This document shows positions 36,702 through 45,647 of a stretch of 64,000 bases of DNA, piece by piece. Numbering within the stretch: the stretch's first letter is position 1; each line of letters starts with the position of its first letter. The stretch covers positions 1,798,001 to 1,862,000 of the forward strand of contig NZ_SODI01000001.1 of assembly GCF_004365915.1 (NCBI RefSeq). Direction: 5' to 3'. The position numbers and the translations under genes were made by a program. The notes beneath the pieces were generated by a model that saw only the letters and a program-made list of their open reading frames with translations, made no database searches and had not been told where the DNA came from. The stretch comes from Cryobacterium psychrophilum (GTDB lineage: Bacteria; Actinomycetota; Actinomycetes; Actinomycetales; Microbacteriaceae).

Positions 36702-37664
36702 TCACGGCAAGGGGGCGAGCACCGCCGGATCCGGGCGGCGCACGGGCAGACCGAGGCGCAGCCGCTTCTGGGTCAGCAGGATGCCGAAGAGCACGAGCAC
36801 GGCTCCGGCCGGTTGGTGCCAGGAGAACGTTTCGGAAAGCACGACCACGCCGAGCAGCACGCCCACCACCGGCGTGACGTAGGTGACCATGGAGGTGGTC
36901 GTGGGGCCCCAGGCGCGCAGCACGTTAATGTGCCAGATGTAGGCGAGGCCGGTGCCGAGCGCCCCGAGGGTGAGCAGACTCAGCACGATCGGCCAGCTGA
37001 GCTGCACGGGGTGCCAGGCGAGCACCGGCGTCAGCAGCAGCATGAGCGCGCCCGCCAGACCAATGTTCAAGAAGGCGAACGTGCTGCCGACGATGGGGCG
37101 CCCGCTGAGAAACCTGCGGGTATAGCCGAACGTGAAGCCGTAACACACGGCCGCGCCGAGGCACGCAAGCTGGCCCCACAGATCGCCCGTGAGTGCGTCG
37201 TATTGCCATGGTCCGATGATCACGACCACGCCGAGAATTCCAATGATCACGCCAACCACCTGCCCGCGAACGAGGCTTTCCACCCGGAAGGCGAAGGAGG
37301 CCATGAGCGCCGTCATGATCGGCGTCACCGCGTTGTAGATGCTCGCGAGGCTCGACGAGACGTACTGCTCGGCCCACGCGAACAGCAGGTGCGGCACGAG
37401 GCATCCGGTGATGGCGATCACCAGAAAGTGCAGCCACACCACCGGCTCACGCGGCAGCACCGGGCCGCCGTTCACCCGCGGGCGCCGGATGAGCAGTATC
37501 ACGCCCAGGGTCAGGCCGCCGAGGACGAGCCGCGACCAGGCCACCTGCCCGAAGGAGACGCCGTCGAGGGCTACCTTCATGAATAGGAAACTGGCCCCCC
37601 AAACGACACCCATGCCCAGGAATTGCAGGCCGACGATGGTCTTGCTGGAGGAGGTGTGGCTCAC
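36702..37664 (-). CDS. EamA/DMT-family exporter
   Basis: 320 residues with ten predicted membrane helices in two EamA halves (GMGVVWGASFLFMKVAL near 17 and GAAVCYGFTFGYTRRFL near 175). Probable metabolite or amino-acid exporter; substrate unknown. The GTG at 37664 follows TAGTCT by exactly 6 nt. Divergent from the next GNAT gene with only 47 bp between start codons, both apparently leaderless. Confidence 0.87.
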   Translation of the reverse strand: MSHTSSSKTIVGLQFLGMGVVWGASFLFMKVALDGVSFGQVAWSRLVLGGLTLGVILLIRRPRVNGGPVLPREPVVWLHFLVIAITGCLVPHLLFAWAEQYVSSSLASIYNAVTPIMTALMASFAFRVESLVRGQVVGVIIGILGVVVIIGPWQYDALTGDLWGQLACLGAAVCYGFTFGYTRRFLSGRPIVGSTFAFLNIGLAGALMLLLTPVLAWHPVQLSWPIVLSLLTLGALGTGLAYIWHINVLRAWGPTTTSMVTYVTPVVGVLLGVVVLSETFSWHQPAGAVLVLFGILLTQKRLRLGLPVRRPDPAVLAPLP

Positions 37665-37711
37665 GTCACGAGACTATCGTGCGCCTCGAACACCGGGGTT
37701 AGCATCGATGG

Positions 37712-38272
37712 ATGCCCGACTTCGTTCAGCTGTCCGCCACCGTGACCCTCCGAACGCTCAGGGAGGGAGATGCCGCTGCGCTGCTGCACGCCTACGTTCG
37801 CAATCGCGAGCACCTCGCGCCGTGGGAGCCGGCCCGGCTCGAATCCTTCTTCACCGTGGAAGCCCAGACGACAATGCTGGCCTTTCAGCTTGAGGAACTC
37901 GCCACCGGGGTCGGCCTTCCCCTGGCGCTCTGGGAGTGCGATCGTGTCGTGGGCCGCGTCACTCTGTCGCGAATTGTGCGCGGTCCGTTGCAGAGCGCCA
38001 GCGTCGGGTATTTCATCGATGGGGAACACACCGGCAGTGGCCTCGCATCCGCCGCCCTGGCGCATACTCTCGAACAGGCGCAGGGCACTCTCGGCCTGCA
38101 CCGCATCGAAGCCAGCACCCTGCTGCACAACGCGGGCTCTCAGCGCGTGTTGCGCCGCGTCGGGTTCACGCAGATCGGGATGGCCCCCGAATACCTCAAG
38201 ATCGCCGGCGAGTGGCGCGACCACCTGCTCTTCCAAAGAATCCTGGGCGAGCGGATGCCTGTACCGCGATAG
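37712..38272 (+). CDS. GNAT N-acetyltransferase, RimJ/RimL type
   Basis: 186 residues. Starts VTLRTLREGDAAALL, with acetyl-CoA-binding region GYFIDGEHTGSGLASAAL near 98 and the NAGSQRVLRRVGF helix near 140, the layout of ribosomal-protein or aminoglycoside-type acetyltransferases. Target unknown. TAGCAT ends 6 nt before the ATG. Confidence 0.87.
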   Translation: MPDFVQLSATVTLRTLREGDAAALLHAYVRNREHLAPWEPARLESFFTVEAQTTMLAFQLEELATGVGLPLALWECDRVVGRVTLSRIVRGPLQSASVGYFIDGEHTGSGLASAALAHTLEQAQGTLGLHRIEASTLLHNAGSQRVLRRVGFTQIGMAPEYLKIAGEWRDHLLFQRILGERMPVPR

Positions 38273-38323
38273 GCGCCGAGCGTTCGTTGCGCCCGGCGCG
38301 AGGAACGGCTGCCCGGATCGGCT

Positions 38324-38980
38324 CTAACGCGCGGGGTCGTCGCGCCGGACGCTTCGGTAGGTGATCGAGCGCGAGGGATAGGCGCCCACTCGGGCCTGGA
38401 GCCTCGCACGCACGTCGGGCCACTCGTTGACCAGGATCGAGTACATGGCAGTGTCCCGCCAGCTGCCATCCGCGCGCACTCGGTTGCGGCGGAGCACACC
38501 CTCGAAGGTGGCGCCAATGCCCTCGATGGCTTCTCGTGAGCGCGTATTGATTGAGTCGGCCTGGATTGTGATGCGCCCGAAGTCGTTGCGGAAGGCTTCG
38601 GTGAGCAGAAGAAGCTTGCACTCGGTGTTCACGGCGGTTCCCCAGACCCGTGGGTCATACGCGGTCCAGCCGAGCTGGGCGCTCTCGTTGACGAGGTCAA
38701 GGTCGCCGAGCGTCGTGGTGCCCACGAGGTCGCCGTCGTTGATTCCGCCGAGTAATCGCACCACGTAGGGCAGGCTCTCCCACTGAAAGTAGTCCCGCGC
38801 CCAGGTGATGAAAGCATCGGCATTCGTGCGGAGGGCGGCAAGGCCGCCGCCGTAGCCGGACTCGAACACGGCGCGGTGCGCAATGGCGCGGTGGAGTTCG
38901 GGGAGCGCGGCGCTGCTGAGCGGTTGCAGCTGAACGAAGCAACCCCGGAGGGTGGTAAAAGGCGGGCGTACAGCGGTCAC
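38324..38980 (-). CDS. GNAT N-acetyltransferase, RimJ/RimL type
   Basis: 218 residues. A second GNAT, not closely similar to the preceding one. Features: VQLQPLSSAALPELHRAIAH, DLVGTTTLGDLDLVNE, LGWTAYDPRVWGTAVN in place of the usual Gly-rich pyrophosphate loop, and NTRSREAIEGIGATFEGVLRR. Substrate unknown. GTG start 6 nt after CACACT. Confidence 0.85.
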   Translation of the reverse strand: MTAVRPPFTTLRGCFVQLQPLSSAALPELHRAIAHRAVFESGYGGGLAALRTNADAFITWARDYFQWESLPYVVRLLGGINDGDLVGTTTLGDLDLVNESAQLGWTAYDPRVWGTAVNTECKLLLLTEAFRNDFGRITIQADSINTRSREAIEGIGATFEGVLRRNRVRADGSWRDTAMYSILVNEWPDVRARLQARVGAYPSRSITYRSVRRDDPAR

Positions 38981-39065
38981 GACACCAGTGTGCCAGCTGC
39001 CGGGGCAAAGCGATGGCCCCCATCCCGACTCCGAAGAGGGATGTGGGCCCGTCGTTGAACGCGAC

Positions 39066-40352
39066 CTAGTCGATCAGGTCGTGACGCACCACAATCGCTT
39101 CGCGGTCGGGGCCAACGCCGATGGCGGAAATGCGCGCACCGCTGATGGACTCGAGTGTGAGCACGTAGTCCTGAGCGGCCTGCGGGAGGTCGTCGAAGTT
39201 GCGCACTCCGGTGATGTCTTCGGTCCAGCCCTGGAACTGCTCGTAAATGGGCGTCGCGTGGTGGAAGTCGGACTGCGAGACGGGCACCTCGTCGACGCGT
39301 ACGCCGTCAACCAAGTAGGCAACGCAGACCGGGATGGTGTCCAGTCCGGTGAGCACATCGAGCTTGGTGAGCACGAAGTCGGTGACACCGTTGATGCGGG
39401 CCGTGTAGCGCGCGATGGGGGCGTCGTACCAGCCGGTGCGACGCGGGCGACCCGTGGTCGTGCCGAATTCGAAGCCCTTGGAGCGCAGGAACTCACCGGA
39501 GTCGTCAAAAAGCTCCGTCGGGAACGGGCCGGCGCCGACGCGGGTCGTGTAGGCCTTGACCACGGCGATGACGCGGTCGATGCGGTTGGGCGCGACACCG
39601 GAACCGGTAACGGCACCACCGGACGTGGCGTTCGACGACGTGACGAAGGGGTATGTTCCGTGGTCGACGTCGAGCATTGTGGCCTGGCCACCCTCGAACA
39701 GCACCGTCTTACCGGCGTCGAGCGCCTGGTGCAGCAGCAGCGCGGTATCGGCGACCATGGGACGCAGGCGCTCGGCATAGCTGAGCAGCTCCTCCACGAT
39801 TTCCTCAACGTCGATCGCGCGACGATTGTAGACCTTCACGAGCAGGTGGTTCTTCTGGCTGAGGGCGCCCTCGATCTTCTGACGCAGAATGTTCTCGTCA
39901 AACAGGTCCTGTACCCGGATACCCACGCGGTTGATCTTGTCGGCATACGCCGGACCGATCCCACGGCCGGTCGTGCCGATCTGCCGCTTGCCGAGGAAAC
40001 GCTCGGTGACCTTGTCGAGTGTGCGGTGGAACTGCGTGATGAGGTGGGCGTTGGCGCTCACCTTGAGACGGGAGACATCGACGCCCCGCTCGCTGAGAGC
40101 GTCGAGTTCTTCGAAGAGCACCTCAATGTCGACGACAACACCGTTGGCGATGACCGGGGTGACGCCGGGGCTCAGGATCCCGGAGGGCAACAGGTGCAGC
40201 GCGTACTTCTCGTCGCCGACCACGACGGTGTGTCCCGCATTGTTACCGCCGTTGAATTTGACGACATAGTCGACGCGGCTGCCGAGCAGATCTGTGGCCT
40301 TGCCTTTACCCTCGTCGCCCCACTGGGCGCCGATCAAAACGATCGCTGGCAT
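39066..40352 (-). CDS. purA: Adenylosuccinate synthase
   Basis: 428 residues. GTP-dependent first step from IMP to AMP. Signatures: [18 protein letters not shown] at the N-terminus (P-loop and catalytic Asp), [20 protein letters not shown] near 38, [14 protein letters not shown] near 128 and [13 protein letters not shown] near 298. GAGGAGAG lies about 9 nt upstream. Follows the DUF3151 gene by only 2 bp, so the two form an operon. Confidence 0.97.
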   Translation of the reverse strand: MPAIVLIGAQWGDEGKGKATDLLGSRVDYVVKFNGGNNAGHTVVVGDEKYALHLLPSGILSPGVTPVIANGVVVDIEVLFEELDALSERGVDVSRLKVSANAHLITQFHRTLDKVTERFLGKRQIGTTGRGIGPAYADKINRVGIRVQDLFDENILRQKIEGALSQKNHLLVKVYNRRAIDVEEIVEELLSYAERLRPMVADTALLLHQALDAGKTVLFEGGQATMLDVDHGTYPFVTSSNATSGGAVTGSGVAPNRIDRVIAVVKAYTTRVGAGPFPTELFDDSGEFLRSKGFEFGTTTGRPRRTGWYDAPIARYTARINGVTDFVLTKLDVLTGLDTIPVCVAYLVDGVRVDEVPVSQSDFHHATPIYEQFQGWTEDITGVRNFDDLPQAAQDYVLTLESISGARISAIGVGPDREAIVVRHDLID

Positions 40353-40354
40353 AT

Positions 40355-40858
40355 CTAGTTCTCTCCTCGGATAACAAAAGCTTCTGTTGGCGGCGCCGGA
40401 TCGGACCCGGGATTGACGTCGGGCGCCCCCGCAGCTGCCAGCGCGGCATCGATGCTCTCGATGGCGGTGGGGTCAGCATCCATGAGAAAGGCCGTCAGCC
40501 GAGTGACCTCGTCGTTCTCCCCGATCTCCGCAGCCGCCAGGCGCAGGGCGAAGAGCGCGCGCAGCACCCCACGGTTGGGTTCGTGGCTCCACGGGATCGG
40601 ACCGTGTCCCTTCCAACCGGCTCGGCGCAGGGCGTCGAGGCCGCGGTGGTAGCCCACGCGGGCGAAAGCGTAGGACTCAAGCACGTGCCCCGCGGCGTGC
40701 GCCGCGTCAGCGAGCTCGGCCCAGGCCAGGGAGGAGGTCGGATGCGCCCATGCCACGGCGGCAATATCTGCCGTTGGGGTTCGATCGAGCAAGGCGAGCA
40801 CCTCCGCTTCCACAGGAAGAAGGGTCGCGGGCTGGTCGAGCAAGTTTTCGCCGGTCAC
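40355..40858 (-). CDS. DUF3151 family protein
   Basis: 167 residues, conserved actinobacterial protein of unknown function, mostly helical, with the family segment [21 protein letters not shown] near 62 and [20 protein letters not shown] near 87. GTG start 5 nt after TAGTAT (leaderless pattern). Cotranscribed with purA. Confidence 0.87.
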   Translation of the reverse strand: MTGENLLDQPATLLPVEAEVLALLDRTPTADIAAVAWAHPTSSLAWAELADAAHAAGHVLESYAFARVGYHRGLDALRRAGWKGHGPIPWSHEPNRGVLRALFALRLAAAEIGENDEVTRLTAFLMDADPTAIESIDAALAAAGAPDVNPGSDPAPPTEAFVIRGEN

Positions 40859-41038
40859 ACTAGATACTATCGCGGCGCGGTTGACGGCCGCGTGACGAGG
40901 GTCGGCGGGATGGATATCGCGCGCGCCGAGGATTCGGTCTTGCTGATCCGGGCACGGGGGCTTCTGCGGCCTGCACGCCCTGACAGACTCATTCGCGACC
41001 TCAAGCCGGTCACCGCATGGCGGCCGGCCCGAGCAGGA

Positions 41039-42181
41039 TCAATCGGTCGCACTCGACACGGTTGGCCAGCGCAGCAGCGCCGCGGCGCTCGATCTTTTGG
41101 GCAGCTCGTCCGGCGACACGACGACAACACGGGCGTCGGTCAGTATCGCCGCGCGCAGCAGGGCGTCGACCGCCGGCACCGGGCCGAGAGACGTGGCACC
41201 CAGCGTGTCGTCCGTCGGCGCGGCCACCCACGGTTCGCGGTCGAGGGCGATGAGTTCGTCGACCGGCATGGCGTCGGGCGCCACCACGAGAACGTCGACC
41301 TGGGCGTGCTGCAACGACCGTAGGACACCCCAAAAATCGGTCTCGGCGAGGCCGTCTTCCCGGCCGGCTCCCGCGGCGATCCGTTCGAGCGCACCATATT
41401 CGTCATGCGCGAGAATCGACGCGATGTGCCGCTCGAGTTCTTGCTGCAACACCTCGTTCGTAGCCCCGCTGGACCGGGTGTTGGCCGGCAGCTCGGTGAG
41501 GATCTCCCGCGTCGCCGGCGCGATCTGGTCGACGAGCAGCTGGCGAGCACGAACGTCCCCGGTCAGCACGATGAGTTCGGCGCCACTGTCCCGCACGATG
41601 GCATCGAGAGCGGATGCGACGAGGGCTTCATTGCGCTTCCAGATCTCTTCGGTGTGGTGCTGGTAGCGACCGTTGGCGAGAAAATTGTCCTCACCGTGCA
41701 CCTTGGTGATGAACTCGGTCTCTCCGGCAACGGATTGCTCGGCGATCGCTGTCGCTCGACTCAGGCGGGCCAGTCGGATTTCGCCGCCGTCACGACCGAC
41801 CTCCGCCACCACGTACGTGACATCCCGCGGTCGCTGGATCAGCAGCGGGGCCAGCTGGGGTACAGCGCCGTGCCCCACAATGAGTTCGGCCAGCGGCTCC
41901 CCCGGCAGCAGTTCGCTGAGCTCGACCACGCCCTCCCTGGCTACGATGAGGCGGCTGACCGGACCGCCGATACCGTGCGGCTGCTCGAGGATCGCCTCGA
42001 TCGCGGCCACGTTTTCGACCGGGGCGCCCGCCTGGGAGAGAGCCTCGGCCACCGTGCGTTGCCGGAGCGTCGAGGTACGCCGCGGATCGCTCGCGTCCTG
42101 ACTCACGTCGGCGTACACCGTCGACGTTTCGCCGGGTCGGCGGTACAGGTCCGCCATCCCCTCATTTCCAAAATCAGCCAT
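41039..42181 (-). CDS. Vms1/baeRF family protein (Rv2629-like)
   Basis: 380 residues. Matches the actinobacterial baeRF2/Rv2629 type, a relative of eRF1 domain 2 and of Vms1/ANKZF1 peptidyl-tRNA hydrolases: an N-terminal domain (RPGETSTVYADVSQDA), a central eRF1-like domain (ELIVLTGDVRARQLLVDQI; ANTRSSGATNEVLQQELERH where the catalytic loop lies) and a C-terminal L30e-like domain (VDVLVVAPDAM). A role in ribosome rescue or hibernation is suggested by family, not shown here. GAAGGG lies about 8 nt before the ATG. Confidence 0.78.
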   Translation of the reverse strand: MADFGNEGMADLYRRPGETSTVYADVSQDASDPRRTSTLRQRTVAEALSQAGAPVENVAAIEAILEQPHGIGGPVSRLIVAREGVVELSELLPGEPLAELIVGHGAVPQLAPLLIQRPRDVTYVVAEVGRDGGEIRLARLSRATAIAEQSVAGETEFITKVHGEDNFLANGRYQHHTEEIWKRNEALVASALDAIVRDSGAELIVLTGDVRARQLLVDQIAPATREILTELPANTRSSGATNEVLQQELERHIASILAHDEYGALERIAAGAGREDGLAETDFWGVLRSLQHAQVDVLVVAPDAMPVDELIALDREPWVAAPTDDTLGATSLGPVPAVDALLRAAILTDARVVVVSPDELPKRSSAAALLRWPTVSSATD

Positions 42182-42299
42182 TGCCAGTCCCTTCCGCTGT
42201 CGCCAGTAGTGAGAACCTAGGCCGGAGTGGCCACATTGACAACCCCTTCGGGGCGCAGCTCACACCCCCGTGGCGGGGTTGCGGGGCTCCAGGAAATTC

Positions 42300-42674
42300 C
42301 TAGGAGGGCGTGCGCTGCTGGGCCGCGATGCACCATCCGCCGCCATCTTCGTCGAACACATACGTGGTCGACACGAAGTACTCGTGCAGGTGCTCGCCGC
42401 GGCGCACCACGACCCGGGACACGACGATTCCGGCGTGCTCGCCCAGGCGAACCACTGCCGGCTTGTGCACCTGGTAGTCATCGCACGCCGCGAGGTCCAG
42501 GATCGCTCCGGTGAGGTCGTCGCGGCCGATGATGGCGCCGGGCAGGATCAACAGGCCATCTGGCGTCATTGAACGCTGAAAATATTCAGCGCCCTGACCG
42601 GCCACAAGGGCCTGCCACCCCTCGTGTTCTTCATGCAGCAGTCGGGCGGGCAGATCATCAGTGATCGAAGTCAT
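42300..42674 (-). CDS. SnoaL/DUF4440-like NTF2-fold protein
   Basis: 124 residues. Helix-plus-sheet pattern of NTF2-like proteins: EEHEGWQALVAGQGAEYFQRSMTPDGLLILPG, then VSRVVVRRGEHLHEYFVSTTYV and GGGWCIAAQQRTPS at the end. Possible small-molecule binding or isomerase role, unknown. Start at 42674 lies 6 nt after TACCGT, supporting a leaderless ATG over the GTG at 42680. Confidence 0.75.
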   Translation of the reverse strand: MTSITDDLPARLLHEEHEGWQALVAGQGAEYFQRSMTPDGLLILPGAIIGRDDLTGAILDLAACDDYQVHKPAVVRLGEHAGIVVSRVVVRRGEHLHEYFVSTTYVFDEDGGGWCIAAQQRTPS

Positions 42675-42961
42675 GTCCACACGGTAGCCCCTGCGGCGAG
42701 CCGATGGGGCAGAACTTTTGCTGCGGCCCGTCCCGAGTATCGATTGCGGAACGCGACTGACCACGTGCTGTTTGATCATGCTTCCCCCGTTGTGGACGGA
42801 TTGCCGTTGGGAAACGAGTGAAGCTAGCCTGCACACGTTGCGGGCGAGCCCTTGAACTGGACCGAAGCCTGGTGAAACACGAGGGCAGAACGCTGTCAGA
42901 TAGGGCGCGGGTGACTGATCGACCCCGTTCAGGGCCAGGTGCCCGACGTGCCGCTCACGCT

Positions 42962-43594
42962 TCAGAAGTGGTGCTGCAGTACCCAATTGTGCATCGTGAC
43001 GGCGGCAGCTGCCGAGGCGTTGAGCGACCGGGTGGAGCCGAACTGGCTGATCTCCACGATGGCGTCGGCCGAGGCGACCGCGGCCTCCGAGAGGCCGGGG
43101 CCCTCCTGTCCGAACAACAGCACGCAACGCTCCGGGAACCGGTATGTCTCGATAATGACCGAGCCGGGAACATTGTCGACAGCGATGATCGGCAGGCTCT
43201 CGCCGCTCGCCCACTCAACGAATGTGGCCACGTCGGGATGGTGCATCACATGCTGGTAGCGGTCGGTCACCATGGCCCCGCGCTTGTTCCAGCGTTTGCG
43301 TCCGATGATGTGCACGGTGTCCGCGGCGAATGCGTTGGCGCTGCGCACGATCGAGCCGATGTTCATGTCGTGCTGCCAGTTCTCAATGGCGACGTGAAAC
43401 GGATGCCGGTGCTCGTCGAGGTCGGCGACAATCGCTTCCATGAGCCAGTAGCGGTAACGGTCGATCACGTTACGGGTGTCGCCGCGCTCCAGGAGTTCCG
43501 CGTCGTAACGCGATTCGGAGGGCCACTCCCCCTGCCACGGTCCGACTCCGTAGGTCGAGAGCTCGTTCGTGGGGTTTTCTGCTGGCGTACTCAC
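42962..43594 (-). CDS. SPOUT-class RNA 2'-O-methyltransferase (TrmH/SpoU)
   Basis: 210 residues. Knotted SPOUT fold: ENWQHDMNIGSIVRSANAFAAD near 72 (motif 1 with Asn and Arg), VLLFGQEGPGLSEAAV near 160 (motif 2) and ISQFGSTRSLNASAAAAVTMHNW near 182 (motif 3). Methylates tRNA or rRNA with AdoMet; target unknown. GTG start 6 nt after TAAAGT. Divergent from mntH with 69 bp between. Confidence 0.9.
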   Translation of the reverse strand: MSTPAENPTNELSTYGVGPWQGEWPSESRYDAELLERGDTRNVIDRYRYWLMEAIVADLDEHRHPFHVAIENWQHDMNIGSIVRSANAFAADTVHIIGRKRWNKRGAMVTDRYQHVMHHPDVATFVEWASGESLPIIAVDNVPGSVIIETYRFPERCVLLFGQEGPGLSEAAVASADAIVEISQFGSTRSLNASAAAAVTMHNWVLQHHF

Positions 43595-43628
43595 TGCTTC
43601 ACTTTATCGCACACCGCGTTCGAGCGAT

Positions 43629-43657
43629 TTTCGGTTACCCGAAATATTCGCTATGGT
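43629..43657 (+). promoter_or_regulatory. mntH promoter overlapped by a palindromic operator
   Basis: TTTCGG-TTAC-CCGAAA (43629-43644) is a perfect 6-4-6 palindrome. Its left arm sits where a -35 would be: 17 bp later is TATGGT (43652-43657), and 6 nt after that the mntH ATG. A DtxR/MntR-family repressor is encoded directly downstream, so manganese-dependent repression here is likely. The motif is read from the sequence; the regulator match is inferred. Confidence 0.68.
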
Positions 43658-43663
43658 TTCGGT

Positions 43664-44929
43664 ATGACGAACACCGAGGCGCCGCGACGCGACCGGGCAA
43701 TGACGCCCACGACCGTGGCCTCGTCACGCCTGCTCTGGCTGCTCGGCCCGGCGCTCGTGGCCGGGGTTGCGTACCTCGATCCCGGCAACGTGGCCAGCAA
43801 CATGACCGCCGGTGCCCGCTACGGCTACCTGCTCGTGTGGGTGGTGGTGGCCGGTAATGTCATGGCCTGGCTCATCCAGTACCTCTCCGCGAAGCTCGGC
43901 ATCGTCACCGGCCAGAGCCTGCCCGAAATTCTCGGCCTGCGCATGAAAAGACCGCTCGCGCGCCGGCTCTACTGGATCCAGGCGGAACTGGTGGCGATGG
44001 CCACCGACCTCGCCGAGATCATCGGCGGCGCCGTGGCCCTCTACCTGCTCTTCGGTCTTCCCCTCATCGTGGGCGGCATCATCACCGGAACCATCTCCAT
44101 GGTCGTGCTCGTGGTGCACACCCGACGCGGCCCCAAGGTCTTCGAACGCGTCATCGTGGCCCTCATGCTCATTATCACCGTGGGATTCACGGTGGGTGTC
44201 TTTCTTTCCCCGCCCGATGCCGGCCAGGTGCTGGGCGGCCTCGTCCCGCGTTTCGAAGGCTCCAACTCGGTACTCCTGGCCGCCTCCATCCTCGGTGCGA
44301 CGATCATGCCGCACGCTATTTACGCGCACTCCTCCCTGGCCCGTGACCGCTTCCCCGAGTGGCAGGGCACCACGGCCACTCGCCGTCTGCTGTGGGCGAC
44401 GAAGTGGGACGTGACGATCGCCATGGTGATTGCCGGCACCGTCAATCTCGCGATCCTGCTGCTCGCGGCATCCGCCCTGCAAGGCGTTGAGGGCACCGAC
44501 ACCCTGCAGGGTGCCTACGCGGCCATCGAGACCTCGCTGGGCGCCGCCGTCGCCACGGCCTTCGCGATCGGGCTGCTCGCCTCCGGCCTCGCCTCCACGT
44601 CGGTCGGCGCGTATGCGGGGTCAGAGATCATGGCCGGCCTGCTGCACGTGCGGATTCCACTGCTGCTGCGCCGTCTCATCACCCTCATCCCGGCCCTGTT
44701 CATTCTGGGCGTGGGGTTCGATCCCACCGAGGCCCTCGTGCTCAGCCAGGTCGTGCTGTCGTTCGGTATCCCCTTCGCGCTCATTCCGCTCGTGTGGCTC
44801 ACCGCCCAACGCGGCCTTCTCGGCACCTTTGCGAACCGGTGGTTCACCACCGTGGCCGGGGCGCTGTGCTCCCTGGCCCTCGTGGCACTCAACGTGGTGC
44901 TGCTCGTTCTCGTTTTCACCGGGGCCTGA
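43664..44929 (+). CDS. mntH: Nramp-family divalent metal transporter
   Basis: 421 residues, eleven predicted helices. Both metal-site motifs are intact: DPGNVASNMTAGARYGY near 35 (helix 1) and ATIMPHAIYAHSSLARDR near 210 (helix 6). The helix-6 motif has Ala rather than the usual Asn after MPH, a minor change. Imports Mn2+ (possibly Fe2+) with H+. The start is set at 43664, 6 nt after TATGGT. The frame stays open upstream but that part is antisense to the methyltransferase gene. Followed after 25 bp by its likely regulator. Confidence 0.93.
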   Translation: MTNTEAPRRDRAMTPTTVASSRLLWLLGPALVAGVAYLDPGNVASNMTAGARYGYLLVWVVVAGNVMAWLIQYLSAKLGIVTGQSLPEILGLRMKRPLARRLYWIQAELVAMATDLAEIIGGAVALYLLFGLPLIVGGIITGTISMVVLVVHTRRGPKVFERVIVALMLIITVGFTVGVFLSPPDAGQVLGGLVPRFEGSNSVLLAASILGATIMPHAIYAHSSLARDRFPEWQGTTATRRLLWATKWDVTIAMVIAGTVNLAILLLAASALQGVEGTDTLQGAYAAIETSLGAAVATAFAIGLLASGLASTSVGAYAGSEIMAGLLHVRIPLLLRRLITLIPALFILGVGFDPTEALVLSQVVLSFGIPFALIPLVWLTAQRGLLGTFANRWFTTVAGALCSLALVALNVVLLVLVFTGA

Positions 44930-44954
44930 GCCGAACGAGTACCCTGAGACAGTC

Positions 44955-45617
44955 ATGAAGCACACCACGCCGGCCTCCGAGGATTACCTCAAAACCATCT
45001 ACGCTCACACCGAATGGCAGAGCGAACCGATCACCCCGAAGGCGCTCGCCACTCGGCTGGGCGTGGCGCCGTCATCCGTCACCGAAATGGTGAAGAAGCT
45101 CGCCTCGGCCGGGCTCATCACCCACGTCCCTTACGGCCCGCTGACGCTGACGGATGCCGGCGTGTTGCGTGCCACTGCCGTCGTGCGTCGCCATCGCGTG
45201 ATTGAAACCTGGCTCGTGCGTGAGATGGGCTACGCCTGGGACCAGGTGCACGAGGAGGCCGAGGTACTCGAGCATTCAATCTCCGACCGCCTGCTCGAAG
45301 CGATCAACGCGCGCCTCGGCTACCCGGTACGGGACCCGCACGGCGACCCCATTCCGCTCGCCGACGGTTCCTCGCCGCGCCAGGAGGCCATCCTGCTCGC
45401 CGAAGCCGCCGCCGGGCACTCGGGAACCATTCTGCGAGTCAGCGACAGGGACCCGGCCGTGCTGCGGGAGCTGGCCGCTGACGGTATCGGCCCCGGCGTC
45501 GGCGTCACCGTGCTCGAGCCGCTGATCCTGCGATTCTCCGACGGCCGCACACGGCGCGTAACACCGTTGGCGGGCGACGCAATCTGGGTCACCCAGGATG
45601 CCGAGCTGCCCCGCTAG
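44955..45617 (+). CDS. mntR: DtxR-family metal-dependent repressor, MntR-like
   Basis: 220 residues. Winged HTH (EDYLKTIYAHTEWQ; ALATRLGVAPSSVTEMVKKLASAGLI), a metal-binding/dimerisation helix set with RRHRVIETWLVREMG and VHEEAEVLEHSISD (His and Glu ligands), and a C-terminal FeoA/SH3-like domain (about 145-215). Placement after mntH indicates manganese sensing. The likely operator is the palindrome at 43629-43644. Confidence 0.88.
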   Translation: MKHTTPASEDYLKTIYAHTEWQSEPITPKALATRLGVAPSSVTEMVKKLASAGLITHVPYGPLTLTDAGVLRATAVVRRHRVIETWLVREMGYAWDQVHEEAEVLEHSISDRLLEAINARLGYPVRDPHGDPIPLADGSSPRQEAILLAEAAAGHSGTILRVSDRDPAVLRELAADGIGPGVGVTVLEPLILRFSDGRTRRVTPLAGDAIWVTQDAELPR

Positions 45618-45647
45618 GCTGAAAGCCCCGAATGACAGGAGCGCCGC

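Noticed and set aside
42818..43663. In-frame upstream extension of mntH starting VKLACTRCGRALEL
   Set aside because: The extension is antisense to the SPOUT methyltransferase and Nramp proteins do not carry it; a short CxxC at its start is probably chance.
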